DNA from: Nakamurella panacisegetis
GTDB lineage: Bacteria > Actinomycetota > Actinomycetes > Mycobacteriales > Nakamurellaceae
Direction of reading: 5' to 3'
Assembly: GCF_900104535.1 (NCBI RefSeq)
Contig: NZ_LT629710.1
Location: 4,003,501-4,067,500 of the forward strand
DNA: 64,000 nt
Positions 29,877-37,938 of the stretch are shown piece by piece (within the stretch, counting starts at the first letter, position 1; every line of letters begins with the position of its first letter). The position numbers were made by a program, and so were the translations under genes. The notes below the pieces were generated by a model. It ran no database searches, was not told where the DNA came from, and worked only from the letters and a program-made list of their open reading frames with translations.

Positions 29877-31033
29877 CGCTGGTCGGCCTGGCGGTGGTAC
29901 TGGCCGTCGGGCTGGTCGGCCCGCTGCTGGCCACGCCGGCCCGGCTCCGGCTACCGGTGGTGGTCGGTGAGATGGTGCTCGGCGTCGTCGTCGGGCGTAC
30001 CGGGTTCGGCTGGGTCCATCCCGACGACCAGGTGCTGTCGTTCCTGGCCACGGTCGGTTTTGCCCTGGTCATGCTGGTGGCGGGCAGCCACGTGCCGGTC
30101 CGGAACGCGACCCTCCGCTCTCAGCTGGGCCGGGGGTTGCTGCTCGCCGCCCGGGTCGGGGTGTTGGCGGTTCCCATCGGACTGCTGATCTCCGGGGTGG
30201 CCGGGACCGGTCACGGGCTGTTGTACGCGGTGCTGCTGGCCTCGAGCTCGGCCGCGCTGGTGATGCCGGTGATCGACGGCGCCGCCCTGACCGGGAGCCG
30301 GGTGACGGCCACCGTGGTGCAGGTGGCGGCGGCCGACACGGTGTGCATCGTGGCCTTGCCGTTGGCCGAGAACCCGTCCAAGGCACTCGGCGCGGCGGCC
30401 GGGGCACTGGCCGTCATCGCGGCCGGCGCCGTGGTGGCCGGGGTGATGACCGTCATCGCCCGGACCGGGACCCTTCGTCGTCTGCAGCAGTTGTCCAAGC
30501 GCCGGCACTTCGGCCTCGAGCTCCGCTGGAACCTGATCATCCTGTTCTCGCTGGCCGGGCTGGCCCAGGCGGTCGGGGTGTCGGTGATGCTCGCCGGGTT
30601 CGTCTCCGGGATCGTGCTCGCCAGCCTGGGTGAGCCCAGAAGGCTCGCCAAACAACTGTTCTCGGTCAGTGACGGGTTCCTCGCCCCGGTGTTCTTCGTC
30701 TGGCTGGGCGCCTCGCTCGATCTGCGGGCGATCGGCGGCCACCCGAAGATGCTGCTGGTCGCCGGTCTGCTGGCCCTGGGAACGGCCGGCGTGCACGCCG
30801 CGGTCGTGCTGGCCGGTCAGCCCTTGCCGTTGGCCCTGTTGGCCGGAGCGCAGCTGGGGGTGCCGGTGGCGGCGGTGACGATCGGCACGAACACCGGTCG
30901 ATTGGCGCCGGGGGAGGGCGGCGCGATCCTGGCGGCCGCGCTGGTGAGCATCGCGGTGACCAGTGTGGCCTCCGCGTTCGCGGCCCGGCCACCCCGAGGG
31001 CCGGGGCCGGCTTCACCCGCATCCGAGGGCTGA
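29873..31033 (+). CDS. CPA2-type cation:proton antiporter
   Basis: A 386-residue membrane protein of the Na+/K+:H+ exchanger (KefB/CPA2) family. About 11-12 hydrophobic segments are visible, starting MTLVGLAVVLAVGLVGPLLATP. LPVVVGEMVLGVVVGRTGFGW matches the conserved second helix, ASSSAALVMPVI lies in the ion-path region and APVFFVWLGASLDLR is the typical late helix. No cytosolic TrkA-N nucleotide-binding domain follows, so it is a short form. Expression is coupled to tesB by an ATGA overlap. The transported ion cannot be assigned. Confidence 0.85.
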   Translation: MTLVGLAVVLAVGLVGPLLATPARLRLPVVVGEMVLGVVVGRTGFGWVHPDDQVLSFLATVGFALVMLVAGSHVPVRNATLRSQLGRGLLLAARVGVLAVPIGLLISGVAGTGHGLLYAVLLASSSAALVMPVIDGAALTGSRVTATVVQVAAADTVCIVALPLAENPSKALGAAAGALAVIAAGAVVAGVMTVIARTGTLRRLQQLSKRRHFGLELRWNLIILFSLAGLAQAVGVSVMLAGFVSGIVLASLGEPRRLAKQLFSVSDGFLAPVFFVWLGASLDLRAIGGHPKMLLVAGLLALGTAGVHAAVVLAGQPLPLALLAGAQLGVPVAAVTIGTNTGRLAPGEGGAILAAALVSIAVTSVASAFAARPPRGPGPASPASEG

Positions 31034-31153
31034 AGACCCGGCGTGTGGTCTCGGCGGTGGCTGCGACGGCCCGGACCGGCCGGCGCCCGGTGGTGGACGT
31101 GCCGCCACGTGGTTGACGCGTCGGCATGTCGTTGACGGGCCGGCCTGTCACAG

Positions 31154-31227
31154 TGCCCCCGGTCAGACTCGAACTGACACTGCACGGGATTTGAATCCGT
31201 TTCCTCTGCCAATTGGGATACGGGGGC
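31154..31227 (-). tRNA. tRNA with anticodon CAA (Leu by anticodon), class I shape
   Basis: Read on the minus strand, a full cloverleaf can be drawn. The acceptor is GCCCCCG/CGGGGGC with discriminator A. The D arm has a TCC/GGA stem and a loop with AATTGG. The anticodon arm is ACGGA-TTCAAAT-CCCGT with one A-C mismatch next to the loop, and the anticodon is CAA. The variable loop is only five bases (GCAGT). The T arm is GTCAG-TTCGAGT-CTGAC. CCA is not encoded. Leucine tRNAs normally have a long variable arm, so the identity is unusual and may not be ordinary tRNA-Leu. Confidence 0.8.
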
Positions 31228-31251
31228 AGGACCCGCGAGCGGGTCGGGGGA

Positions 31252-31257
31252 AGCTTA
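31252..31257 (-). promoter_or_regulatory. Candidate -10 hexamer of the tRNA gene
   Basis: TAAGCT on the minus strand, 24 bases upstream of the mature 5' end. A short GACCCGC/GCGGGTC dyad (31230-31245) lies between it and the tRNA, in what would be the 5' leader. Confidence 0.4.
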
Positions 31258-31452
31258 CCTGCCCTCCGACCGTGGATTCGACTCGTCGTTTGCGACCCGT
31301 CAGGCGGAGTCGATCGTCACACCGGATGGGGCGGTTTCGCCTCCTGGCGGAGGCTGACCGTCACACAGGAGTTACATCGCCTCGGTAGGCTCCCTGCGCG
31401 GCCGAATTCGCGGCCCAGTCCGAGAACCGGGCACAAACGCAGGAGGTGGCTG

Positions 31453-32037
31453 ATGACCAGTCCGCGTCGCGTTCTCATCGCCGAGGACGAGGCCCTGATC
31501 AGGCTGGACCTCGCCGAGATGTTGGCGGAGGAAGGGTTCGAGGTGGTCGGCGAAGCCGGCGACGGCGAGGAAGCCGTCGCGCTCGCGATCAAGCTGAAAC
31601 CCGATCTGGTGATCCTGGACATCAAGATGCCGAAGAAGGACGGCATCGACGCTGCGGCGGAGATCGTCGCCGGGCAGATCGCCCCGGTGGTGATGCTGAC
31701 CGCGTTCTCGCAGCGGGATCTGATCGAACGGGCCAGGGACGCCGGGGCCATGGCATACCTGGTGAAGCCGTTCTCGCCGGCCGATCTGCTGCCGGCCATC
31801 GAACTGGCGGTGGCGCGCTATGCCGAGATGGTGGCCCTGCGTGAAGAGGTCACCGATGTGACGGCGCGTCTGGAGACCCGGAAGTTGATCGACCGGGCGA
31901 AGGGCCTGCTGATGACGAACCAGAAGATGACGGAGCCGGAGGCGTTCCGCTGGATCCAGCGGACGGCGATGGATCGCCGCACGTCGATGCAGGCCGTCGC
32001 CCAGGCCGTACTCGACGGGCTGGGTGCGAAGGCCTGA
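31453..32037 (+). CDS. pdtaR: ANTAR-domain response regulator (PdtaR)
   Basis: A cytoplasmic response regulator of the Rv1626/PdtaR type. The 194 residues contain an N-terminal receiver domain with phospho-acceptor Asp56 (LVILDIKMPKKDG) and Lys105 (YLVKPFS). A short coiled linker and a C-terminal ANTAR domain follow (LIDRAKGLLMTNQKMTEPEAF, then the three-helix core to the end). ANTAR proteins bind paired RNA hairpins and prevent transcription termination. The cognate PdtaS histidine kinase is not in the window. The ATG is set by a perfect AGGAGGT site six bases upstream. The tRNA gene precedes it divergently and the liv operon follows. Confidence 0.93.
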   Translation: MTSPRRVLIAEDEALIRLDLAEMLAEEGFEVVGEAGDGEEAVALAIKLKPDLVILDIKMPKKDGIDAAAEIVAGQIAPVVMLTAFSQRDLIERARDAGAMAYLVKPFSPADLLPAIELAVARYAEMVALREEVTDVTARLETRKLIDRAKGLLMTNQKMTEPEAFRWIQRTAMDRRTSMQAVAQAVLDGLGAKA

Positions 32038-32051
32038 CGTCGATCGCCGTC

Positions 32052-32079
32052 GGGCCTGCTCCCAGTTGGGTGCAGGCCC
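32052..32079 (+). terminator. Hairpin after pdtaR
   Basis: GGGCCTGC/GCAGGCCC perfect 8-bp stem with an additional CCC/GGG pairing in the loop, 15 bases after the stop. No T tract follows. Confidence 0.55.
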
Positions 32080-32344
32080 TGCGGCGAAATCGCGGGCCCG
32101 GAGGCAAGGACGTGGCACGGCAGCCGGGCGCCCGCAAATGTTACGGCCGTGTGCTGGTTGGACGCGATTTGGTCACGATCGGTCTCGCGGTGGGCCGGAC
32201 CGGTTCCACATAGCCGCGAAAGCGTTACCGTCCTCCCTTGCGGTGGCCCGGCTTGTGTGACACACATAGCTGATCCCCGTCCGCTATGTCCGTTAGAAAG
32301 TCCGATCTTCGATTCGAAGGTCGACAAACGAAGGAGAAACGTCA
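32080..32344 (+). other. livK upstream region
   Basis: No coding sequence is evident. It holds the TGTGTG-A-CACACA dyad described separately, two CACATAGC repeats 56 bases apart (32207 and 32263) and an AAGGAG ribosome site before the GTG. Promoter hexamers are not clear. Confidence 0.4.
32254..32266. promoter_or_regulatory. 13-bp perfect dyad upstream of livK (possible operator)
   Basis: TGTGTG-A-CACACA, about 80 bases before the livK start. It resembles GntR/FadR-type half-sites but the regulator is unknown. Confidence 0.35.
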
Positions 32345-33640
32345 GTGCGGAGTAGTTCTCTGGCGAAAATCGCCGCAATCGGAGTGGTGGGTGCGATGGC
32401 TCTGGCCGCGTGCTCGAACTCCAGCACCGCGAGCTCGTCCTCATCGGCCGCCCCGGCCGCCAGCCCCGGTGCCCCGGCATCGAGCGCCGCCCCGGCCGCC
32501 AGTTCCGGGTCGGCCTCGGCCAGCTCGGCCCCGTCCAGCGCCGCCGCCGGCGGTGGGCTCGGCGGAGGCGGCACCACGATCAAGATCGCGTTCCAGGGAC
32601 CGTTGTCCGGCGACAACCAGCAGCTCGGCATCAACGAGGTCAACGGCTTCCGCCTGGCCATCTCCGAGGCCAACGCCTCGGGCAAGCTCGGCTTCACCCT
32701 GGCCGGCATCGAGTCGGACGACCAGGGCGCCCCGGACAAGGCTCCCGCCGCGGCCGCGAAGATCCTGCAGGACAGCGCCGTCGTCGGCGTCATCGGGCCG
32801 AGCTTCTCCGGTGCCACCAAGGCGGTGGGCAAGACCTACGGTGACGCCGGTCTGGCCATGATCACCCCGTCGGCCACCAACCCGACGCTGAGCACGCTCG
32901 GCTTCACCACCTTCCACCGCATCGTCCCCTCGGACAACGTGGAGGGCACCCAGGGCGCCGACTGGTTGGCCACCAAGGGCATCAAGACGGTCTACGTCAT
33001 CGACGATCTGTCCGATTACGGCAAGGGCGTCGCCGACGCCATGGAGAAGGAACTGACGGCCAAGGGCGTCAAGGTCACCCGCCAGGGTGTCGACGCCAAG
33101 ACGACCGACTACACCGCCTCCGCTCAGGCCGTGCAGTCCTCGGGTGCCGGCGCCCTGTTCTACGGCGGTTACGACGCTCAGGCGGCGCTGTTCGCCAAGG
33201 CGCTCAAGGCGGCCGGTTACAAGGGTCTGACCGTCACCGGCAACGGTGGCAAGTCGTCGGTGTTCACCACCGGCGCCGGTGCGGCCGGTAACGGCTGGTA
33301 CTTCACCTGTGGTTGCCTCGACGCCACCACGGCTCCGGCGGCCAAGGCCTTCACCGCGGCGTACACCAAGATGTTCAACACCCCGCCGTCGACCTACTCG
33401 CCGGAGGCGTACGACGCCACCAACGCCCTGATCGAAGCGATCAAGGCGGCCAAGGGCGCCGGTTCCATCACCAAGGCCAGCGTCGAGACCGCGGTCAACG
33501 CGTTGGACTACAAGGGCATCACCACCGAGGTCAAGTTCGAGAAGTCGGGTGAGGTCTCCGCCTCGGTGCAGACCGTCAACCTGTACCAGCAGAAGAACGG
33601 CGCGATCGTGCTCCTGGGCAACATCAAGGACCAGAAGTAA
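32345..33640 (+). CDS. livK: Branched-chain amino acid ABC transporter, substrate-binding lipoprotein
   Basis: The extracellular binding component of a Liv-type (HAAT) importer. A signal peptide of 22 residues ends in the lipobox LAAC with Cys23 as the lipid site. About 50 residues rich in Ser, Ala and Pro follow as a flexible tether. The Peripla_BP_6 fold then starts at TIKIAFQGPLSGDNQQLG and includes GVIGPSFSGATKAVGKTY and TPSATNPTLSTLGFTTFHR, typical of Leu/Ile/Val-binding proteins. The 431-residue length is slightly long because of the tether. GTG start with an AAGGAG site. First gene of livKHMGF; the true ligand could be another amino acid or amide. Confidence 0.93.
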   Translation: MRSSSLAKIAAIGVVGAMALAACSNSSTASSSSSAAPAASPGAPASSAAPAASSGSASASSAPSSAAAGGGLGGGGTTIKIAFQGPLSGDNQQLGINEVNGFRLAISEANASGKLGFTLAGIESDDQGAPDKAPAAAAKILQDSAVVGVIGPSFSGATKAVGKTYGDAGLAMITPSATNPTLSTLGFTTFHRIVPSDNVEGTQGADWLATKGIKTVYVIDDLSDYGKGVADAMEKELTAKGVKVTRQGVDAKTTDYTASAQAVQSSGAGALFYGGYDAQAALFAKALKAAGYKGLTVTGNGGKSSVFTTGAGAAGNGWYFTCGCLDATTAPAAKAFTAAYTKMFNTPPSTYSPEAYDATNALIEAIKAAKGAGSITKASVETAVNALDYKGITTEVKFEKSGEVSASVQTVNLYQQKNGAIVLLGNIKDQK

Positions 33641-33681
33641 TCGCCCAGCAGTGAATGCTCCGGCACGACAAAGCAAGTGAT

Positions 33682-33725
33682 GAGAGGTGTCGTCGGTCTG
33701 CATCCGCGGACCGGCGGCACCTCTC
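33682..33725 (+). terminator. livK-livH intercistronic hairpin
   Basis: GAGAGGTG/CACCTCTC outer stem with an inner CGGTC/GACCG stem, 41 bases after livK. There is no T tract. In similar operons such hairpins give more binding-protein mRNA than permease mRNA by partial termination or 3'-end protection. Confidence 0.55.
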
Positions 33726-33800
33726 GTGCATACTGCCGGACAACGCTCGGCCTGGTCCCGTCCTACTTCTCATCGGCCCCTGGAAGGTTGACCTCTCCCG

Positions 33801-34748
33801 ATGACCGAATTCTTCAATTACCTGATTGCCGGCCTGACCCGTGGCTCGATGTACGCGCTGATCGCGCTCGGCTACACGTTGGTCTACGGCGTCCTCCAGC
33901 TGATCAACTTCGCGCACAGCGAGGTGTTCATGTCCGGAGCCTTCGGCAGCTACGCCATCGTGCACTGGATCGTCGGGAGCGGCGCTGACACACCCACCTG
34001 GGTCGTCGTCGTGGCCCTGGTCCTCGGCCTGGTGGCCGGTGCGGCCACCGGCGCCGCCGTCGCGTGGTCGCTCGAACGCGTGGCCTATCGGCCGCTTCGA
34101 AGACGGGGAGCTCCGAAACTCGCATTCCTGATCAGCGCCATCGGAATGTCCTTCTTCCTGTCGGCCTTGGCCGGCAAGCTGTTCGGCCGTCTGCAGAACA
34201 ACTCGTTCCCGTCCTACTTCGACATCAACAAGCACGTCGTCGACGTCGGCCAGGTGCACATCGACCTGATCCAGGTCATCCTGATCGTGTCGGCCGTCAT
34301 CATGATGATCTTTCTCGACCGTCTGGTGTCGGGTACGAAGCTCGGCCGCAGCATCCGCGGCGTGGCCGAGGACGCTCCGACGGCCGCTCTGATGGGGATC
34401 AACATCGACAAGACCATCTCGCGCACGTTCGTCATCGGTGGTGCTCTGGGCGGTGCCGCCGGGTTCCTGTTCGGCACCGCGTTCTCCCTGTCCAACACCA
34501 TGGGCTTCCAACCAGGGATCAAGGCCTTCGCCGCGGCCGTGCTCGGCGGCATCGGAAACATCCGGGGGGCGATGATCGGTGGACTCCTGCTCGGCGTCAT
34601 CGAGAACCTGATCCCGACCTTCCCCTGGTGGTCGAGCCCCTGGATCGGCATCAAATGGACCGATGCAGTGGCATTCGTGCTGCTCATCAGCGTTCTGGTG
34701 TTCCGGCCGACCGGTCTGCTGGGCGAGCGCCTTGGACGTGCGGCATGA
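33801..34748 (+). CDS. livH: Branched-chain amino acid ABC transporter permease LivH
   Basis: One of the two transmembrane subunits of the Liv importer. It is 315 residues with about eight hydrophobic helices. Conserved stretches are YALIALGYTLVYGVLQLINFAHSE near the start, KLGRSIRGVAEDAPTAALMG (the cytoplasmic EAA-like loop contacting the ATPases) and AAVLGGIGNIRGAMIGG. The ATG start is preceded by a weak AAGG site. Its stop overlaps livM by four bases. Normal length, in contrast to its partner. Confidence 0.93.
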   Translation: MTEFFNYLIAGLTRGSMYALIALGYTLVYGVLQLINFAHSEVFMSGAFGSYAIVHWIVGSGADTPTWVVVVALVLGLVAGAATGAAVAWSLERVAYRPLRRRGAPKLAFLISAIGMSFFLSALAGKLFGRLQNNSFPSYFDINKHVVDVGQVHIDLIQVILIVSAVIMMIFLDRLVSGTKLGRSIRGVAEDAPTAALMGINIDKTISRTFVIGGALGGAAGFLFGTAFSLSNTMGFQPGIKAFAAAVLGGIGNIRGAMIGGLLLGVIENLIPTFPWWSSPWIGIKWTDAVAFVLLISVLVFRPTGLLGERLGRAA

Positions 34749-37024
34749 CGTCGATCAGCAAGAGCCCCGTGACGAAGAACGTCGGCGCGAAGAACCCGGT
34801 CGCCACCTTCTTCCAGAACCCGATCGTCACCCGGTTGCTGGCCTGTCTGGCCCTGGGAATCGTGCTGGCCGTCATCATCGGGCCGCAGGAGGGCAACTTC
34901 CAGGACATCGGCCTGGCCTTCCGGCAGGCCGTGTTCAGCCCCCGCGTGTTCGTCTTCCTGGCCATCGGCGTGCTGGTGTTCCTGGCCATCACGTTCTGGC
35001 CGTCGGTCGTGCCGTTCCTGGTGCGGCCCGGAGTCCGGCCGCTGCTGATCGGCGTGATCTCGCTGATCGCCGCGCACAGCCTGCTCAACTGGTACGACCA
35101 GCTCGGCAAGTTCGGGCCGCTGGCCGACGGAGTCAAGGCCAGCTCGCAGGTCAGCCCGATCACCCGGGCCTACTTCGGGTGGCTGTCCTGGACCCTGATC
35201 GTCGCCGTCCTGGTGGTGTGCGGGGTGGGGATCATCCTCGGGCTCCGCGTGCTGGGCTGGCTGACCGTGGCCATCGCGTTGTTCGGCATCTACGCGACCT
35301 ACACCGCGCACGCCGACGTGCTCAAGGTCGGCAAGGCGGTCGATCACTCCCTCGGCAGCGGCGCGACCATCTTCGCCTACCTGGCGGTGGTCGCAGCTGC
35401 GGTGACGCTGGCGTTGTCGCAGTCGCAGATCGCCGACTCCAAGGCGTTCGCCGACACCGTGATGGGATTCCGGCCCGGCCTTCCGCTGGCCGGCGTCGGG
35501 GTCGTGGTCGGTGTGCTCGGCTTCGGCTCGGCCACCTGGTTCTCCCCGTTGGCCAAGAACGCAACGCTGACCGACACCTCGACGATGCTCACCGGCAAGG
35601 GGCTCGCCCCCATCGCCGGGGCCTACCTGTCCTGGCTGGGCTGGGCGTTGTTCGCCGTGACCGTTGTGCTGGCCGTCGCCGCGACCTACCTGCGCAGCCG
35701 CATGCTCGGGTGGATCACCGCCGGGGTCGGGCTGGTCGCGATGTTGGTCACCGTGTACGTGCTCTATCTGATCAGCTCGCTGGGCGCGACGCTCGGACTC
35801 GACTCCTCGACCGGCCCGTGGCAGAACCTCGGGGCCGGCGGCTGGATGGGAGCGGCCACGTTCCTGCTGCTGGCCGGGGCGGGGTACATCGTCGCGTCGG
35901 TCGGTACGGTCAGGTTGCCGTCGGTGGTCCGCCGCTCGAAGTCCTCCGACGCGATCGGCGGCGGTTTCCTGAAGTCCCCGGGTGGTGCCAAGACGCTGTT
36001 CGTGGTGGCCGCGGCGGCCGCCCTGTTCTACCCGCCGACGGCCAACGGTTTCTGGCAGAACGTGCTGGTCACCGAGATCGGGGTGTACGTGCTGCTCGCG
36101 GTCGGCCTGAACGTGGTCGTCGGCTGGGCCGGTCTGCTCGACCTCGGCTTCATCGGCTTCTACGCCATCGGTTCGTACACCACGGCGTATCTGGTCGGGT
36201 CCCTGCCGGTGAAGCCGCCGTCATGGCTGCACATGTCGCCGTTGCTGGCCATCCCGTTCGCGATCCTGCTCTGTGTGATAGCCGGCGTACTCCTGGGCGC
36301 ACCGACCCTGCGGCTGCGAGGTGACTACCTGGCCATCGTCACGCTCGGATTCGGTGAGATCATCCGGATCTCCGCGGTCAACTCGGACGGCCTGACCAAC
36401 TCCACCCGCGGGCCCTCACCGTCGGTGCCGCACCCGGTCATCAACCTCGGGTTCTTCAAGATCACGTGGGGTCAGAGCTACCTGCAGTACTGGTATCTGC
36501 TGCTGTTCCTCGTGGTCGTGGTCGTCGTGCTGTTCCGCCGGCTGGAGAACTCGCGGGTCGGCCGGTCCTGGGCGGCCATCCGCGAAGACGAGATCGCCGC
36601 CCAGGCCACCGGTATCAACACCACCCGGGTCAAGCTGATGGCCTTCGCCATCGGTGCGTCGACCTCGGGCCTGGCGGGTGTGTTCTTCGCCAGTCAGGTC
36701 GGTTACTTCAACCCGGACAACTTCGTGTTGAACAACTCGATCCTGGTGGTCGCCTATGTCGTCTTCGGTGGCATGGGTTCGCTGCCCGGAGCCATCGCCG
36801 GCGCCGCCGTGCTGACCTGGCTCCCGGAGTTCCTCAAGGATCAGGTGCCGGCCGAGGACCGCCAGATCTGGATCGGTCTCATCGTCCTGCTGATGATGAT
36901 CTTCCGTCCGGGCGGTCTGATACCGGCCCGGCGCCGGCAGGCCGAACTCAAAGGCCTGCACGCGGACGAGAGTTCAGAGGTCACAGCCGTGCCCGAGGGC
37001 GAAGGTTTGGGAGCGAAGGCATGA
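34745..37024 (+). CDS. livM: LivM-type permease with a large duplicated N-terminal membrane module
   Basis: The second transmembrane subunit of the Liv importer, unusually long at 759 residues (LivM is commonly 300-430). The C-terminal part, from about residue 413, is an ordinary LivM: GLNVVVGWAGLLDLGFIGFYA, LRLRGDYLAIVTLGFGEIIR and the coupling loop RSWAAIREDEIAAQATGIN. The first 412 residues hold two starting helices and then two related four-helix units, about residues 94-235 and 242-395. Both units share RPG, an F-x-PLA loop, a Y-x-x-WL-x-W helix, an R-x-LGW helix and a final LG-x-G helix. The reading frame is continuous with uniform codon use, so this is a genuine extension, not a frame error. 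Confidence 0.88.
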   Translation: MTSISKSPVTKNVGAKNPVATFFQNPIVTRLLACLALGIVLAVIIGPQEGNFQDIGLAFRQAVFSPRVFVFLAIGVLVFLAITFWPSVVPFLVRPGVRPLLIGVISLIAAHSLLNWYDQLGKFGPLADGVKASSQVSPITRAYFGWLSWTLIVAVLVVCGVGIILGLRVLGWLTVAIALFGIYATYTAHADVLKVGKAVDHSLGSGATIFAYLAVVAAAVTLALSQSQIADSKAFADTVMGFRPGLPLAGVGVVVGVLGFGSATWFSPLAKNATLTDTSTMLTGKGLAPIAGAYLSWLGWALFAVTVVLAVAATYLRSRMLGWITAGVGLVAMLVTVYVLYLISSLGATLGLDSSTGPWQNLGAGGWMGAATFLLLAGAGYIVASVGTVRLPSVVRRSKSSDAIGGGFLKSPGGAKTLFVVAAAAALFYPPTANGFWQNVLVTEIGVYVLLAVGLNVVVGWAGLLDLGFIGFYAIGSYTTAYLVGSLPVKPPSWLHMSPLLAIPFAILLCVIAGVLLGAPTLRLRGDYLAIVTLGFGEIIRISAVNSDGLTNSTRGPSPSVPHPVINLGFFKITWGQSYLQYWYLLLFLVVVVVVLFRRLENSRVGRSWAAIREDEIAAQATGINTTRVKLMAFAIGASTSGLAGVFFASQVGYFNPDNFVLNNSILVVAYVVFGGMGSLPGAIAGAAVLTWLPEFLKDQVPAEDRQIWIGLIVLLMMIFRPGGLIPARRRQAELKGLHADESSEVTAVPEGEGLGAKA

Positions 37025-37938
37025 GCGTCGCAACAGATACCAGGGATGTCATCTACGACATCGACTCGGTCACCCTCCGGTTCGGCGGCGTGACCAGCTT
37101 GAACAACGTCTCCATGAAGATGTACCGGGGCGAGATCCTGGCCGTCATCGGTCCCAACGGTGCCGGCAAGACCTCGCTGTTCAACTCGCTGACCGGCGTG
37201 TACACCCCCCAGGAGGGGAGCATCAACCTCGCCGCCCGGGTCGGTGACCACCCGGTCAGCGTGCTGGGCCAGAAGACGCACGTCGTCAACCGGCTCGGCG
37301 TCGCCCGGACGTTCCAGAACATTCGGCTGTTCCCGGCACTGACCGCTCTGGAGAACGTCAAGGTCGGCGTCGAGACGCGTCAGCGGTCCGGCCCGATCGC
37401 GTCGATGCTGGGCATGCCCTGGCAGCGACGGGAGGAGCGCGAGAGCTCCGAGCGGGCGTTCGAGTTGCTCCACGAGGTCGGCCTCACCTCGCGGGCCAAC
37501 GAGCTGGCCGGGTCGTTGGCCTACGGTGAGCAGCGGCGGCTCGAGATCGCCCGGGCGTTGGGCACCAACCCCGGCGTGATCCTGCTCGACGAGCCGGCCG
37601 CCGGGACGAACCCGGCCGAGAAGCGGGATCTGGCCGCGCTGATCACGAAGATCAACCAGGACGACGGGGTGTCGGTCCTGCTGATCGAGCACGACATGAA
37701 GCTCGTCATGTCGATCGCCCACCGCCTGATCGTGCTCAACTTTGGCCAGAAGATCGCCGAGGGCACGCCGGAGCAGATCCAGAAGAACCCGGCCGTCATC
37801 GCCGCCTACCTGGGCAGCAGTGAAGAGGAGGCCGCCGACGAGCTCGCTCATGGCGACCTCCCGTCGGCCGGGCCCGCGTTGATCTCGTTCGACAAGAACG
37901 AACTCAGCGCCAACGACGTGACGGAGGGTCAGGCATGA
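37021..37938 (+). CDS. livG: Branched-chain amino acid ABC transporter ATP-binding protein LivG
   Basis: One of the paired ATPases of the Liv importer. The 305 residues contain Walker A GPNGAGKTS, the LivG-typical VARTFQNIRLF Q-loop, the signature SLAYGEQRRLEIARAL, Walker B VILLDEPAAGTNP and the switch His in LLIEHDMKLVM. About 45 acidic, polar residues extend beyond the normal LivG end, with no recognised domain. The ATG overlaps the livM stop and its TGA overlaps the livF ATG, so translation of the cassette is coupled. Confidence 0.94.
   Translation: MSVATDTRDVIYDIDSVTLRFGGVTSLNNVSMKMYRGEILAVIGPNGAGKTSLFNSLTGVYTPQEGSINLAARVGDHPVSVLGQKTHVVNRLGVARTFQNIRLFPALTALENVKVGVETRQRSGPIASMLGMPWQRREERESSERAFELLHEVGLTSRANELAGSLAYGEQRRLEIARALGTNPGVILLDEPAAGTNPAEKRDLAALITKINQDDGVSVLLIEHDMKLVMSIAHRLIVLNFGQKIAEGTPEQIQKNPAVIAAYLGSSEEEAADELAHGDLPSAGPALISFDKNELSANDVTEGQA

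Noticed and set aside
31034-31153. Terminator-like ACGTG/CACGT pairing after the antiporter gene
   Set aside because: Only five pairs, with no T tract; not distinguishable from background in this composition.
32207-32270. Two CACATAGC direct repeats before livK
   Set aside because: Eight-base identity 56 bases apart is weak, and the second copy is partly contained in the dyad; not enough for a regulatory call.
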